Positions 1 to 8,971 of a stretch of DNA of 64,000 bases are shown here, in pieces. Both the position numbers and the translations under genes were made by a program. Under the pieces are notes generated by a model. The model saw nothing but the letters and a program-made list of their open reading frames with translations, was not told the DNA's origin and did not search any database. Source of the stretch: Pseudoxanthomonas suwonensis (lineage in GTDB: Bacteria; Pseudomonadota; Gammaproteobacteria; Xanthomonadales; Xanthomonadaceae); assembly GCF_000972865.1 (NCBI RefSeq), contig NZ_CP011144.1, forward strand, positions 2,108,001-2,172,000, read 5' to 3'. Each line of letters opens with the position of its first letter. The stretch's first letter is position 1.

Positions 1-265
<265 letters not shown>

Positions 266-409
266 ATAACCTCAAGTGGCCTTGGACTCGACGATAACGT
301 CGATAGCCATCCGCCGCTCACTACATCCCAAGTACATATGCGAGACGGTGCGGTATGCACGGTCGGTCCCTCACGGGCGACCATGTTCACCAGCACGCTC
401 CAACCGTCT

Positions 410-524
410 CCCTGGTGAAATTAGCGTTGTGGAACCACCCGATCCCATCCCGAACTCGGAAGTGAAACGCAACAGCGCCGATGGTAGTGTGGGCTTCCCA
501 TGCGAGAGTAGGTCATCGCCAGGG
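410..524 (+). rRNA. rrf: 5S ribosomal RNA
   Basis: The conserved 5S core is present: CCCGAACTCGGAAGTGAAACG, then GCGCCGATGGTAGTGTGG and GCGAGAGTAGG. The ends are set by pairing of CCCTGG at 410-415 with CCAGGG at 519-524. It lies about 145 bases behind the 23S end with no tRNA between, the usual order at the end of an rrn operon. Confidence 0.95.
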
Positions 525-535
525 TCTTTACCCGG

Positions 536-569
536 AACCCCCAGCCTTGTGGCTGGGGGTTCTTTCATT
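536..569 (+). terminator. rho-independent terminator of the rRNA operon
   Basis: An 11-bp perfect stem (AACCCCCAGCC / GGCTGGGGGTT) with a TTGT loop is followed by the T-rich TCTTTCATTT. It lies directly behind 5S, so it ends the rrn transcript. Confidence 0.9.
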
Positions 570-738
570 TGCGCGTCTGTTTCGAGAAGTGGCCGCTACT
601 GGCCGTCGGTCCATCCGTTGTTTCCCGCCGATGCGCGGACTTCCCCCGCTTCTTGCATCCTTCGATGCACCGGCCCTATCCGATCGGCGCGAAATCGCCA
701 ACAATCGGCCGGTCATCCGCACATCGGGGGAATACGGA

Positions 739-1968
739 ATGAAGCATGTGGTGGGAACGCTGGCCGCCTGCCTGGCGCTGGCCTGCGCGGTGCCGCTGTC
801 GGCGGCCGAGGTGAGCGAGCGCGCCGCGCGCCTGCACCAGCGGTTGCTGGTCCTGGACACGCACCTGGACACGCCGGCCAACTTCGCGCGCCCGGGCTGG
901 AGCATCCTCGATGACCACACCGCGCAGCGCGACTTCGCCCAGGTCGACCTGCCGCGCATGCGCAAGGGCGGTCTCGATGGCGGGTTCTGGGTGGTCTACA
1001 CCGGCCAGGGAGATCGCACGCCGGAGGCCAATCGCCGCGCCCGCGACCACGGCCTGGTGCGGCTGGCGCAGATCCGGGAAATGGTCGCCGCGCATCCGGA
1101 CCAGTTCGAGCTGGCCCTCCGCGCCGACGATGCGCGCCGCATCGCCGACGCGGGCAAGCGCGTTGTCTACATCAGCATGGAAAACGCCACGCCGCTGGCG
1201 TCCGATCCCAGCCTGCTCAGCGCCTACCACGCGCTGGGCCTGCGCATGCTCGGCATCACCCACATGCGCAACAACGAGTTCGGCGATTCCTCCAACGCCC
1301 CGCCCGAGTGGAACGGGCTGAGCCCGGCCGGCAAGGCCCTGGTCGCCGAGGCCAACCGCCTGGGCATCGTGCTCGACGCCTCGCACGCCAGCGACCAGGT
1401 GTTCGACCAGTTGCTGGAGTTGTCGCGCGCGCCGTTCGTGCTGTCGCACAGCGGCGCCGACGCGCTCTACGACAATCCCCGCAACATCGATGACGCACGC
1501 CTGCGCCGGCTGGCGGAGAACGGTGGGGTGATCCACGTCAACGCATACGGCGGCTATCTGGTACCGCTGGAGCAGAGCGAGGAACGCAAGCGCGAGCTCG
1601 CGGAGCTCGATGCGCGCTACGGCAACGACGGTTCGCTCACCGCCGCCCAGATCACGCAGAAGCTGCGCGAGCGCGACGCGATCGATGCGCGCCATCCCGT
1701 ATCGAATGCGACCTTCGACGACTACATGAACCACGTGCTGCATCTGGTCCGGCTGCTCGGCCCGGAGCACGTGGGCATCGGCGCCGACTGGGACGGCGGC
1801 GGCGGCGTGGCCGGCCTGGAGGACGTGGGCGCGCTGCCCAGGATCACCCAGGCGCTGCTCGATGCCGGCTACAGCGAGGAAGACATCGCCAACATCTGGA
1901 GCGGCAACGTGCTGCGGGTGCTGGGCGAGGCCGAGCGGGTGGCGAAGGAGACGGCCGGCGCCGGCTGA
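739..1968 (+). CDS. exported membrane dipeptidase (renal dipeptidase family, M19)
   Basis: A 409-residue zinc dipeptidase of the M19 family, expected to split dipeptides in the periplasm. The ATG at 739 gives a clean signal peptide (hydrophobic stretch ending PLSAAE, residues 1-25); the frame is open further upstream but there runs through the rRNA terminator, so that start is rejected. The N-terminal DTHLD motif supplies the first metal ligands. MENA (bridging Glu), LTHMRNNEF-type and HSGA segments, and the C-terminal GIGADWDGGG typical of the family follow. It stands alone between the rrn operon and a repeat-rich gap. The exact substrate is not deducible. Confidence 0.88.
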   Translation: MKHVVGTLAACLALACAVPLSAAEVSERAARLHQRLLVLDTHLDTPANFARPGWSILDDHTAQRDFAQVDLPRMRKGGLDGGFWVVYTGQGDRTPEANRRARDHGLVRLAQIREMVAAHPDQFELALRADDARRIADAGKRVVYISMENATPLASDPSLLSAYHALGLRMLGITHMRNNEFGDSSNAPPEWNGLSPAGKALVAEANRLGIVLDASHASDQVFDQLLELSRAPFVLSHSGADALYDNPRNIDDARLRRLAENGGVIHVNAYGGYLVPLEQSEERKRELAELDARYGNDGSLTAAQITQKLRERDAIDARHPVSNATFDDYMNHVLHLVRLLGPEHVGIGADWDGGGGVAGLEDVGALPRITQALLDAGYSEEDIANIWSGNVLRVLGEAERVAKETAGAG

Positions 1969-1993
1969 ATCTCCCGGCCGCTGTCGGCGTTGT

Positions 1994-2092
1994 CGTGGGA
2001 GCTGGCTTCAGCCGGCGACACGACGACATCGGCACAGGCGACTCCCTCGTGGTTCCGACGCCCCGGTCGCCGGCTGAAGCCAGCTCCTACAA
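1994..2092. repeat. about 100-bp palindromic intergenic repeat, copy 1 (imperfect arms)
   Basis: Outer arms TGGGAGCTGGCTTCAGCC and GGCTGAAGCCAGCTCCTA are inverted repeats flanking a conserved asymmetric core (GGCACAGGCGACTCCCTCG). The core occurs in the opposite orientation at 27416-27514, 33101-33198 and 33221-33315, so this is a dispersed element and not a lone hairpin. Confidence 0.8.
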
Positions 2093-2112
2093 CAGCAACA
2101 GCGCCGCCATTT

Positions 2113-2212
2113 TGTGTAGGAGCCGGGTTCAGCCGGCGACACGACGCGCCGGGGCAGGCGACGCCGGCAGTGGTTCCGACGCCGGTGCCGCCGGCTGACC
2201 CGGCTTCCACAG
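2113..2212. repeat. about 100-bp palindromic intergenic repeat, copy 2
   Basis: Starts TGTAGGAGCCGGGTTCAGCC and ends CCGCCGGCTGACCCGGCTTCCACA. It is the same family as the neighbouring copy at 1994-2092, with more drift in the right arm. Together the two copies fill most of the gap between the convergent dipeptidase and M28 peptidase genes. Confidence 0.78.
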
Positions 2213-2224
2213 AAACAAAGCAAA

Positions 2225-2252
2225 GGGCCGGTCGCTGCGAGGCGACCGGCCC
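2225..2252 (-). terminator. terminator of the M28 peptidase gene
   Basis: An 11-bp GC-rich stem (GGGCCGGTCGC / GCGACCGGCCC) is followed on the minus strand by a T-rich run (TTTGCTTTGTTTC). It lies about 45 bases behind the stop codon of the minus-strand peptidase gene. The plus-strand side has TTCCGTTTC, so it may work in both directions. Confidence 0.75.
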
Positions 2253-2297
2253 TTCCGTTTCAGTACTGCTGGCGGCCGGCCCGGGCCGGCGCCAGGT

Positions 2298-4016
2298 TCA
2301 TTCCTGCGGGCTGGTGGTCTGCTTGCCGGCCATCATCCGGTCGCGGGCGGCCTTGAAGGCGTTGCCCTCGTACCAGTTCGGCCAGGCGTCGGCCGCCGAC
2401 AGGTCCTTGCCCACGTCGTACAGGGCCTGCAGGTCCTCGACGATGCCGTCGTAGCGCCAGCCGTCATGGATCTCGTCGCTGGGCTGGTGGTAGCGCTTGG
2501 CGTACTCGGCGCCGGCGGCCTTGCCGGCCTCGGTGCCGCCTTCCAGCAGGTCGCTGCCGCCCTTGGCGTACAGCGCCGGGACGCCGGCCTTGGCGAAGTT
2601 GAAGTGGTCGCTGCGGAAGTAGTAGCCGGCGGCGGTGTTGCCTTCCTGGACCAGTACGCGGCCCTGCCGGTCGGCATGCGCCTTCAGCAGGTCCTCGAGC
2701 TCGGAGCTGCCCTTGCCGGTGACCACGAAGTCGCGCGAACGGCCGGCCACGCTCATCGCGTCGAGGTTGACCACGCCGGCGATCTTGTCCAGCGGGAAGG
2801 TCGGGTGGGCCACGTAGTACTTGGAACCGAGCAGGCCCGACTCCTCCAGCGTCACCGCCAGGAACACCACCGAGCGATCGGGCTTGGCGTCCTGTGCGGC
2901 GAAGGCCTCGGCGATCTCGAGGATGCCGGCCACGCCGGTGGCGTTGTCGACTGCGCCGTTGTAGATCGTGTCGCCCTCGCCCTCGTGCTTGCCCAGGTGG
3001 TCCCAGTGGGCCAGGTACAGCACCGCCTCGTCGGCGCGGCTGCTGCCAGGCAGCACGCCGACCACGTTGCGCGAGGTCTTGGCGACGGTGGTGCTGGCCA
3101 GGTCGACCGACAGCGTCGCGTTCAGCGGCACCGGCTTGAAGCCGGGCTGGTTGGCCTTGCGGTAGGCCTCGTCGAGCTCCAGGCCGGCGCCGGCGAACAG
3201 CTGGCGGGCGGCGTCGGCGGTCAGCCAGCCCTGCACAGGCAGGCGCGGCTCGGGGTCGTCGCTGGCCGGCAGGTCGTACTGGGCGCCGGACCAGGAGTTC
3301 TTGACCACGTCCCAGCCATAGCTGGCGCCGGCGTTGTCGTGGACGATCAACGCGGCGGCGGCGCCCTTGCGCGCGGCCTCCTCGAACTTGTAGGTCCAGC
3401 GGCCGTAGTAGGTCATCTTGTTGCCGTCGAACAGCTTCTCGTCCTTGGCGTGGAAGCCCGGATCGTTGACGAACATCACCACGGTCTTGCCGGTCCAGTC
3501 CTGGCCGGCGTAGTCGTTCCAGCCGCGCTCGGGCGCGTCGACGCCGTAGCCGACGAACACCACCGGGCTGTCCTTGACGCTGACCAGCGGCTGGCCGGTG
3601 CGGGTGCCGACCACCATGTCGGTGCCGAAAGCCAGCTCGACCGGCTTGCCGTCGATGGTCAGGGTCAGCTTGGTCGACGGGTCGGCGGTGGTCTCCACCA
3701 TCGGCACGTCCTGGAAGTAGCTGTCACCGTTGCCTGGCTGCAGGCCGATGCGCTGCATCTGCGCGCGGATGTACTCGACGGTGCGCTCCTCGCCCAGCGA
3801 GCCGGGGGCGCGGCCCTCGAATTCGTCCGAGGCCAGGGTCTTCACCAGCTCGGTGAAGTCGCCCGCGTCGATCGCGGGGCTGAAGACGTGGGTACTGGCG
3901 GCTATGGCGGTGGCCGGCGTTTCCGGCGCGGCGGCCGGTGCGGGCGTGTCGGCCTGCTTGCAGCCGGCCAGCGCCAGGGCGCCGGCGGCGAGGCCGATCA
4001 GGGCTTTGCGGGACAT
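2298..4016 (-). CDS. M28-family zinc aminopeptidase, lipoprotein
   Basis: A 572-residue exported peptidase. The N-terminus (MSRKALIG..., lipobox LAGC) indicates a lipoprotein anchored from Cys19. A PA-type insert with FVGYGVDAPERGWNDY precedes the M28 catalytic core. That core has AHWDHLG (first zinc His), YNGAVDNATG (bridging Asp), LEESGLLGS (catalytic Glu pair) and RSDHFNFAKAGVP (last zinc His). These residues are those of bacterial cocatalytic di-zinc aminopeptidases. It is transcribed alone, with a strong hairpin terminator behind it. The likely role is peptide scavenging at the envelope; the substrate is unknown. Confidence 0.9.
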   Translation of the reverse strand: MSRKALIGLAAGALALAGCKQADTPAPAAAPETPATAIAASTHVFSPAIDAGDFTELVKTLASDEFEGRAPGSLGEERTVEYIRAQMQRIGLQPGNGDSYFQDVPMVETTADPSTKLTLTIDGKPVELAFGTDMVVGTRTGQPLVSVKDSPVVFVGYGVDAPERGWNDYAGQDWTGKTVVMFVNDPGFHAKDEKLFDGNKMTYYGRWTYKFEEAARKGAAAALIVHDNAGASYGWDVVKNSWSGAQYDLPASDDPEPRLPVQGWLTADAARQLFAGAGLELDEAYRKANQPGFKPVPLNATLSVDLASTTVAKTSRNVVGVLPGSSRADEAVLYLAHWDHLGKHEGEGDTIYNGAVDNATGVAGILEIAEAFAAQDAKPDRSVVFLAVTLEESGLLGSKYYVAHPTFPLDKIAGVVNLDAMSVAGRSRDFVVTGKGSSELEDLLKAHADRQGRVLVQEGNTAAGYYFRSDHFNFAKAGVPALYAKGGSDLLEGGTEAGKAAGAEYAKRYHQPSDEIHDGWRYDGIVEDLQALYDVGKDLSAADAWPNWYEGNAFKAARDRMMAGKQTTSPQE

Positions 4017-4067
4017 CGTGACTCCGGATGGGACGGCGGAATCCCGATTCTAGCCGGCCGTGCCGGG

Positions 4068-4748
4068 TCAGTCCTGCGGCGCGGTCTCGCTTTCGAAGAT
4101 CACCGCCTCGGCGCCGGTCACCGGGCCGGTGCGGGCGCTGCGGTGCACGTACAGGGTGACCTCGCGGCGGAACTCCAGCGGACCGTCGACCACCGCGTCG
4201 GGGCCGATCACCACCCGCGGCTTGCGCTTGGGCGTACCCTGGAACCAGCCGCGGTTGCGCTCGACGGTGATCCCGCCGCGCACGTGCGAGCCGATGCCCA
4301 CGGTGATGTCGCCGTTGACCGTCTCCAGGTTCCTGCCGACCTGGGTCCGGACCAGGCCGATGGCGCCGTTGACCGTTTCCACGTTGCCGCCGACGGTGCT
4401 GCCCTGGTCGGTGAACACGCTGCCGTTGACCGTCTCGATGTCGCCGGCGACCTGCACGTTGCGGCCGAGCCGGATCGAGCCGTTGACGGTCTCCAGGCTG
4501 TCGACGCGGGCGCCGTCACCGGCGGTGATGCTGCCGTTGACCGTGCTGGCGTCGCCGGCCTGCACGCCGTCGGCGATGCGCACCGCGCCGTTGACCGTCT
4601 CCAGGTCGCCGTAGCTGCGGCCGGCGGTGGTCTCGATGCTGCCGTTGACCTTGCTGATGCTCTCCTGGGCCAGGGCCGGGAGCGAGCAGGCCATGGCCAC
4701 GGCGAAGGCCAGGGGCGCGAGGGAACGGATCGCGGGAATGCGGGTCAT
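4068..4748 (-). CDS. exported beta-helix repeat protein (ETVNG repeats), function unknown
   Basis: A 226-residue secreted protein starting at ATG 4748, which places a signal peptide ending ALAQE at the N-terminus. The upstream ATG at 4790 would add 14 residues before it and is less likely. Residues from about 30 to 165 are seven or eight copies of a roughly 20-residue unit built around (L/I/V)ETVNG(S/A/D)I and a second Gly-rich turn. This looks like rungs of a right-handed beta-helix, as in bactofilin or DUF4097-type proteins. The C-terminal 60 residues are non-repetitive. It lies 50 bases upstream of the M28 peptidase and is divergent from the EnvC-like gene. No function is inferred. Confidence 0.75.
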   Translation of the reverse strand: MTRIPAIRSLAPLAFAVAMACSLPALAQESISKVNGSIETTAGRSYGDLETVNGAVRIADGVQAGDASTVNGSITAGDGARVDSLETVNGSIRLGRNVQVAGDIETVNGSVFTDQGSTVGGNVETVNGAIGLVRTQVGRNLETVNGDITVGIGSHVRGGITVERNRGWFQGTPKRKPRVVIGPDAVVDGPLEFRREVTLYVHRSARTGPVTGAEAVIFESETAPQD

Positions 4749-4797
4749 GTCGGGTACCTGCTGACTGGAACCGGGACAGCATACGACCACGCTTGGC

Positions 4798-4803
4798 TAC
4801 AAT
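4798..4803 (+). promoter_or_regulatory. -10 element (TACAAT) of the EnvC-like gene
   Basis: TACAAT lies 56 bases before the ATG at 4859 in the divergent gap. A GGGACA about 19 bases upstream is a weak -35 candidate. If the element is used, the frame's earlier ATG at 4793 would be untranscribed, which supports a start at 4859. Confidence 0.4.
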
Positions 4804-4858
4804 CCGCCACTGTCTGAAGTCATTGGGATGTCCGGGCGTGCGCCTTCGCCGCGAGCAC

Positions 4859-6124
4859 ATGCTGTCCTGGCTGCCGAGCCCCGTGGCGAGCGCGTGGGCC
4901 GGTGGCCGGCTGGGCGCGGGGCTGGCGCTGGCGCTGCTGCTGGGCCTTGCCGTTCATCCGGCCCAGGCCCAGACCCAGCGCGCCACCGAACAGGAGTTGC
5001 GCAAGGCCCGCACCGAACTGCAGCAGATCGCCCGCGAGCGCCGGCGGCTCGAGGGCCAGCGCGGTGATGCCGCGCAGAAGCTGCGCAGCGCCGACGAACA
5101 ACTGGGGCGCTCGGTGCGCGCGCTGGCCGAGACCGAGGAAGGGCTGCGCCGCGAGCGCGAGGCGCTGGCCGCGCTGCAGCAGCAGCGCCAGGTGATGCAG
5201 CGCGACCTGGCGCAGCGGCGCGAGCGGCTGGCCGGCCTGCTGCGCAGCGCCTACACCGCCGGCCCGCAGGCGCCGCTGAAACTGCTGCTGGCCCAGGACC
5301 GCATCGCCGACGCCCAGCGCGCGCTGGGCTACTACCGCTACGCCCAGCGCGAGCAGCTGCGCCAGGTCGCCGAGATCACCCAGGGACTGGAGGCGCTGGC
5401 CGCCAACGAGGCCGAAATCGCGGCCCGCACCGCGCAGCTGGAAACCCTGCAGGCCGAGCAGCAGCAGCAACTGGCCGCGCTCAAGCGCGACCGCGGCGCG
5501 CGCGCGGCCGTGGTGGCCGAGCTGGACCAGCGCTACCAGGACCGGCAGCAGCGCGAACAGGCGCTGGGCCAGGACGTGAAGTCACTCGAGCGGCTGCTGG
5601 CCAACCTGCGCGCCGCCGCCGCCCGCGCCGAGGCCGAGCGCCGTGCCGCAGCCGCGCGCGCGAAGCAGGAGCAGGCCGCCGGGCGTGCGGCCACGCCGGG
5701 CAAGGTGCCGCCGCGGGTGGCATCGGCCACGCCGCCGCCCCGGGTCGGTGGACTGGGCTGGCCGGCCAGCGGCGAGCTGCTGGCGCGCTACGGCGGCCGC
5801 CTGCCCGACGGGCGGACCAGCAGCGGCGTGCTGATCGGCGCCGCCGCCGGCAGCCCGGTCACCGCGGTGGCCGACGGCACGATCGTGTTCTCCGAATGGA
5901 TGACCGGCTACGGCCTGATCCTGATCATCGACCACGGCAACGGCTACATGAGCCTGTATGCGCACAACGACGCCCTGCTGCGCGATGCCGGCGACCGGGT
6001 GCGGCGCGGCGACGCGATCGCCCGGGTCGGCAGCTCCGGCGGACACGGCCGCCCGGCGCTGTACTTCGAGCTGCGCCGCAACGGCCAGCCGGTCGATCCG
6101 GCGACCTGGCTGCAGCGCCGCTGA
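4859..6124 (+). CDS. EnvC-like murein hydrolase activator (M23/LytM fold)
   Basis: A 421-residue periplasmic protein of the EnvC type. It has a signal peptide (ending VHPAQAQ) and a long Glu/Arg/Gln-rich coiled coil to about residue 260. A Pro-rich linker precedes a C-terminal LytM domain that ends LYFELRRNGQPVDPATWL. In the LytM domain the first zinc site of active M23 enzymes is missing: TSSGVLIGA stands where HxGxD is expected, and LYFEL replaces LHFEL. This points to an amidase activator at the division site rather than an enzyme. An in-frame GTG at 4838 is a possible alternative start. It precedes the CtpA-type protease by about 90 bases, an order common in this family, so an operon is likely. 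Confidence 0.87.
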   Translation: MLSWLPSPVASAWAGGRLGAGLALALLLGLAVHPAQAQTQRATEQELRKARTELQQIARERRRLEGQRGDAAQKLRSADEQLGRSVRALAETEEGLRREREALAALQQQRQVMQRDLAQRRERLAGLLRSAYTAGPQAPLKLLLAQDRIADAQRALGYYRYAQREQLRQVAEITQGLEALAANEAEIAARTAQLETLQAEQQQQLAALKRDRGARAAVVAELDQRYQDRQQREQALGQDVKSLERLLANLRAAAARAEAERRAAAARAKQEQAAGRAATPGKVPPRVASATPPPRVGGLGWPASGELLARYGGRLPDGRTSSGVLIGAAAGSPVTAVADGTIVFSEWMTGYGLILIIDHGNGYMSLYAHNDALLRDAGDRVRRGDAIARVGSSGGHGRPALYFELRRNGQPVDPATWLQRR

Positions 6125-6216
6125 ACGCACGCGCCTGCCGCCGGGTTCAAGCGGCGTTCGGCCGGGCTTGCCGCATAATCGATCCAACGCGCATGTGGCG
6201 CGTCCCGGAGTCCCGC

Positions 6217-7590
6217 ATGCGTCGTTCCGCCCTGCTCCTGCTGCTCCTGCTGCCGGCCGTGCACGGGGCTGCGCAGCAGCCGGACCCGGCCACGACACCG
6301 CTCGCGGCGCAGGAAGAGGCGCAGGAAGAGGCGCCGGTCCCGGCCAGCGACGACCCGGACGCGACCGACGGGGCCGCCACGGCCGCCTCCCGGGTGCCGC
6401 TGGCCGAGATCCGCCGCTACGTCGCCGTCTACAACGCGATCAAGGATGCCTACGTCGACCCGGTCGACGACCGCGAGCTGATGCAGTCGGCGATCGAGGG
6501 CCTGCTGCTGGACCTGGATCCGCACAGCGCCTATCTCGACAAGGACGAGAGCGAGTCCTTCGACGAACAGACCAGCGGCGCCTACGACGGCATCGGCGTG
6601 GAGCTGCTGCAGCAGCACGACCGCAGCCTGAAGGTGATCGCGCCGATCGACGACACCCCCGCCGCGCGCGCCGGCATCCTCGCCGGCGACACGATCGTCG
6701 CCATCGACGGCAAGCCGATCGCCCAGGTCGAGGGCATGGAGCCGCTGCGCGGCGCGCCGGGCAGCCAGGTCACCGTCACCATCGTCCGCGACGGACGCGA
6801 CAAGCCCTTCGACGTGACCCTGGTGCGCGAGACCATCAAGGTCACCAGCGTGCGCAGCCGCATGCTCGAGCCGGGCTACGGCTACGTGCGCATCAGCACC
6901 TTCCAGGCCGACACCGGCGCCGATTTCCAGACCCATGTCGACCGCCTGCAGGCGCAGGCCGGCGGCCGCCTGCGCGGCCTGGTGCTGGACCTGCGCAGCA
7001 ACCCGGGCGGGCTGCTGACTGCGGCGGTCCAGGTCGCCGACGACCTGCTCGACGGCGGCGGGATCGTCAGCACCCGCGGCCGCATCCCGATCAGCGACAC
7101 CCGCTTCGACGCCACCCCGGGCGACCGCATGAAGGGCGCGCCGGTGGTGGTGCTGGTCGACGCCGGTTCGGCCAGCGCCGCCGAGGTGCTGGCCGGCGCG
7201 CTGCGCGACAACGACCGCGCCCGCGTGGTCGGCAGCCGCACCTTCGGCAAGGGCTCGGTGCAGACCGTGCTGCCGCTGGACAACGGCGATTCGGTCAAGC
7301 TGACCACCGCGCGCTACTACACGCCCAGCGGCCGCTCGATCCAGGCCAGCGGCATCGTGCCGGACACCGAACTGGCGCCGGACCCGGCACTGATAGGCAC
7401 GGCCGATGTGCCGGCCAGCCTGACCGGCCTGAGCGAGGCCATCCTGCCGGGCCACCTGCGCGGCGACGACGAAGGCGCCGAAGGCTACAAGGCGGGGTCG
7501 CCGCTGCCGGGCGACCAGCCGATCGCCGCCGCGCTGGCGGAACTGAAGAAACTGGTCGCCAGGGCGCCTGCCGCCACCCAGGTACGCTGA
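6217..7590 (+). CDS. carboxy-terminal processing protease (S41 family, CtpA type)
   Basis: A 457-residue periplasmic serine protease. ATG 6217 has GGAG six bases upstream and gives a signal peptide ending VHGAAQQ; the ATG at 6193 is a second possibility. A short acidic Pro-rich linker follows, then the N-terminal helical part (DPHSAYLD). A PDZ domain comes next (GIGVELL... AGDTIVAIDGK, about residues 125-195). The S41 catalytic core has the Ser in GSASAAEVLAGAL and the Lys in GSRTFGKGSVQ. Such enzymes degrade or trim exported proteins, including peptidoglycan hydrolases, which fits the EnvC-like neighbour. Confidence 0.93.
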   Translation: MRRSALLLLLLLPAVHGAAQQPDPATTPLAAQEEAQEEAPVPASDDPDATDGAATAASRVPLAEIRRYVAVYNAIKDAYVDPVDDRELMQSAIEGLLLDLDPHSAYLDKDESESFDEQTSGAYDGIGVELLQQHDRSLKVIAPIDDTPAARAGILAGDTIVAIDGKPIAQVEGMEPLRGAPGSQVTVTIVRDGRDKPFDVTLVRETIKVTSVRSRMLEPGYGYVRISTFQADTGADFQTHVDRLQAQAGGRLRGLVLDLRSNPGGLLTAAVQVADDLLDGGGIVSTRGRIPISDTRFDATPGDRMKGAPVVVLVDAGSASAAEVLAGALRDNDRARVVGSRTFGKGSVQTVLPLDNGDSVKLTTARYYTPSGRSIQASGIVPDTELAPDPALIGTADVPASLTGLSEAILPGHLRGDDEGAEGYKAGSPLPGDQPIAAALAELKKLVARAPAATQVR

Positions 7591-7642
7591 CCCACGCCCG
7601 CCGCTGCGACGGCGGCGGGGAGCTGGCCGTGGCGTGCGCGGT

Positions 7643-7966
7643 TCAGCGCGGCGGCTTGGCCGGCAGCGGGAACGGGGTCACCACCTTCTCGCCGGTGGCC
7701 GCGTCGCGGATCGCCGACTGGCCCTTCCGCTCCACTTCCTCGACCCGCACGATGCTCTGCATCGGCAGGTGCAGCATGCGGGTGTTGCCGAACTCGTCGC
7801 GCAGGCGCTCCTCGGTCGGGTCGACCACCAGGCCCTCGTGCAGGTCGAACACCAGTTCGCCGACCTCGGTGAAGCCCCACAGCGAACTGCCGCCCACGTG
7901 CCGGGCATAGAGCTCGTACACCTTGCCGTGGTTGAGGAAGGTCACCTTGTACAGCGGCTTGGCCAT
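7643..7966 (-). CDS. DUF1820 family protein
   Basis: A 107-residue soluble protein beginning MAKPLYKVTFLNHGKVYELY, the characteristic opening of DUF1820 proteins of Xanthomonadales and pseudomonads. The frame stays open far upstream, but that part is only the shadow of the rhomboid gene. A central segment (GFTEVGELVFDLHEGLVVDP) and MLHLPMQSIVRVEEVE are the conserved core. No signal peptide or membrane segment is seen. The function of the family is not known. Confidence 0.85.
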   Translation of the reverse strand: MAKPLYKVTFLNHGKVYELYARHVGGSSLWGFTEVGELVFDLHEGLVVDPTEERLRDEFGNTRMLHLPMQSIVRVEEVERKGQSAIRDAATGEKVVTPFPLPAKPPR

Positions 7967-8037
7967 GGAGCGGCGGATCCGTGGTGGGAGGACGGAAAGA
8001 TGGGGCGGGCAAGGCGCGAACCCAAGAGGCTGCCCGT

Positions 8038-8730
8038 TCAGTAGCCGCGCTGCCGGCGCAGCCGGCGGGCGATTCCGGCGCGGACCACCAGCGCGAACAC
8101 CACCCCGAACAGGAACCCGGCCACGTGCGCAGCCCAGGCCACCGCGCCGAAGGCCGGGCCGATGTAGGCGAACACCACCTGCAGCGCCGCCCAGATCCCG
8201 ATCAGCAGGAACGCCGGCGCGCGCACGAACTCCAGGAACAGCCCCAGCGGCAGGACCACGCCCAGCCGTGCGCCGGGGAACAGCGCCAAGTAGGCGCCGA
8301 TCACCGCCGACACCGCGCCGCTGGCGCCGATCACCACCCGGTCCGGGCTGTCGATCGCCAGCACCGCGGCCAGGTTGGCCACCGCGCCGCCCAGCAGGAA
8401 CAGCAGCAGGAATCGCCACGGCCCCATGGTCCGCTCCGCCGGCAGGCCGAAGATCAGCAGGAACACCAGGTTGCCCAGCAGGTGCGCCCAGTCGGCGTGC
8501 AGGAACAGCGCAGTGAACAGGCGCAGCACGCTGCCGTCGCGCAGCGCCGCCAGCCAGGCGTCGCCGCCGCCCAGCCCGTGCCCCAGCGCACCCCAGGCCA
8601 GCCACAGGCTGTGCCGGGCCTCGTCCGGCCGGCCCAGCGACCACAGGAAGGCCAGCCAGAGCGCCGCGAACAGCAGCGGCGTGGCCCAGCGCAGCGAGGC
8701 CTTCTGGCGCGAGGGCAGGGACACGAACAT
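8038..8730 (-). CDS. rhomboid-family intramembrane serine protease
   Basis: A 230-residue membrane protein with six or more hydrophobic helices. The rhomboid catalytic set is present: HLLGN in helix 2, the nucleophile in GASGAV (helix 4) and the His in AAHVAGFLFG (helix 6). Together these form the Ser-His dyad of an active protease that cuts single-pass membrane proteins within the bilayer. ATG 8730 is preferred over GTG 8739. It lies about 70 bases upstream of the DUF1820 gene on the same strand. The substrate is unknown. Confidence 0.9.
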   Translation of the reverse strand: MFVSLPSRQKASLRWATPLLFAALWLAFLWSLGRPDEARHSLWLAWGALGHGLGGGDAWLAALRDGSVLRLFTALFLHADWAHLLGNLVFLLIFGLPAERTMGPWRFLLLFLLGGAVANLAAVLAIDSPDRVVIGASGAVSAVIGAYLALFPGARLGVVLPLGLFLEFVRAPAFLLIGIWAALQVVFAYIGPAFGAVAWAAHVAGFLFGVVFALVVRAGIARRLRRQRGY

Positions 8731-8824
8731 GGCCGCCACTATCGCCCAAGCCGGGTCGGGGCGTCAGTCGCCGGCGCATCACGGCGCACGCACCGGCAGC
8801 GGGAGATCATGACTTTCGTCGTTA

Positions 8825-8852
8825 TTGTCCGGTTAAAAGCAGCAGGTATACT
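8825..8852 (+). promoter_or_regulatory. sigma-70 promoter of the FadL-type gene
   Basis: TTGTCC (8825-8830) and TATACT (8847-8852) are separated by 16 bases. They lie about 120 bases upstream of the porin start, in the gap after the divergent rhomboid gene. This is a good match to the housekeeping consensus. Confidence 0.6.
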
Positions 8853-8971
8853 GCAATACGGCGTCGTATGTCGGGAGGGGACTCCGACGGATGCGGGCAC
8901 TCGCGGGAGGAGCGGGCGGCTTGCGGGCGCTGGTGCATTCCCAACCCCCGTCATCCAGAGAGAACAGAAGC

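Noticed and set aside
2466..4817. Long plus-strand open frame opposite the M28 peptidase
   Set aside because: It is the antisense shadow of a gene with clear catalytic motifs; its translation is a Val/Gly/Ala/His-rich product without domain or start signal.
7595..7622. GC-rich hairpin between the CtpA-type protease and DUF1820 genes
   Set aside because: The pairing comes from CCGCCG repeats and there is no T-run, so a terminator cannot be claimed.
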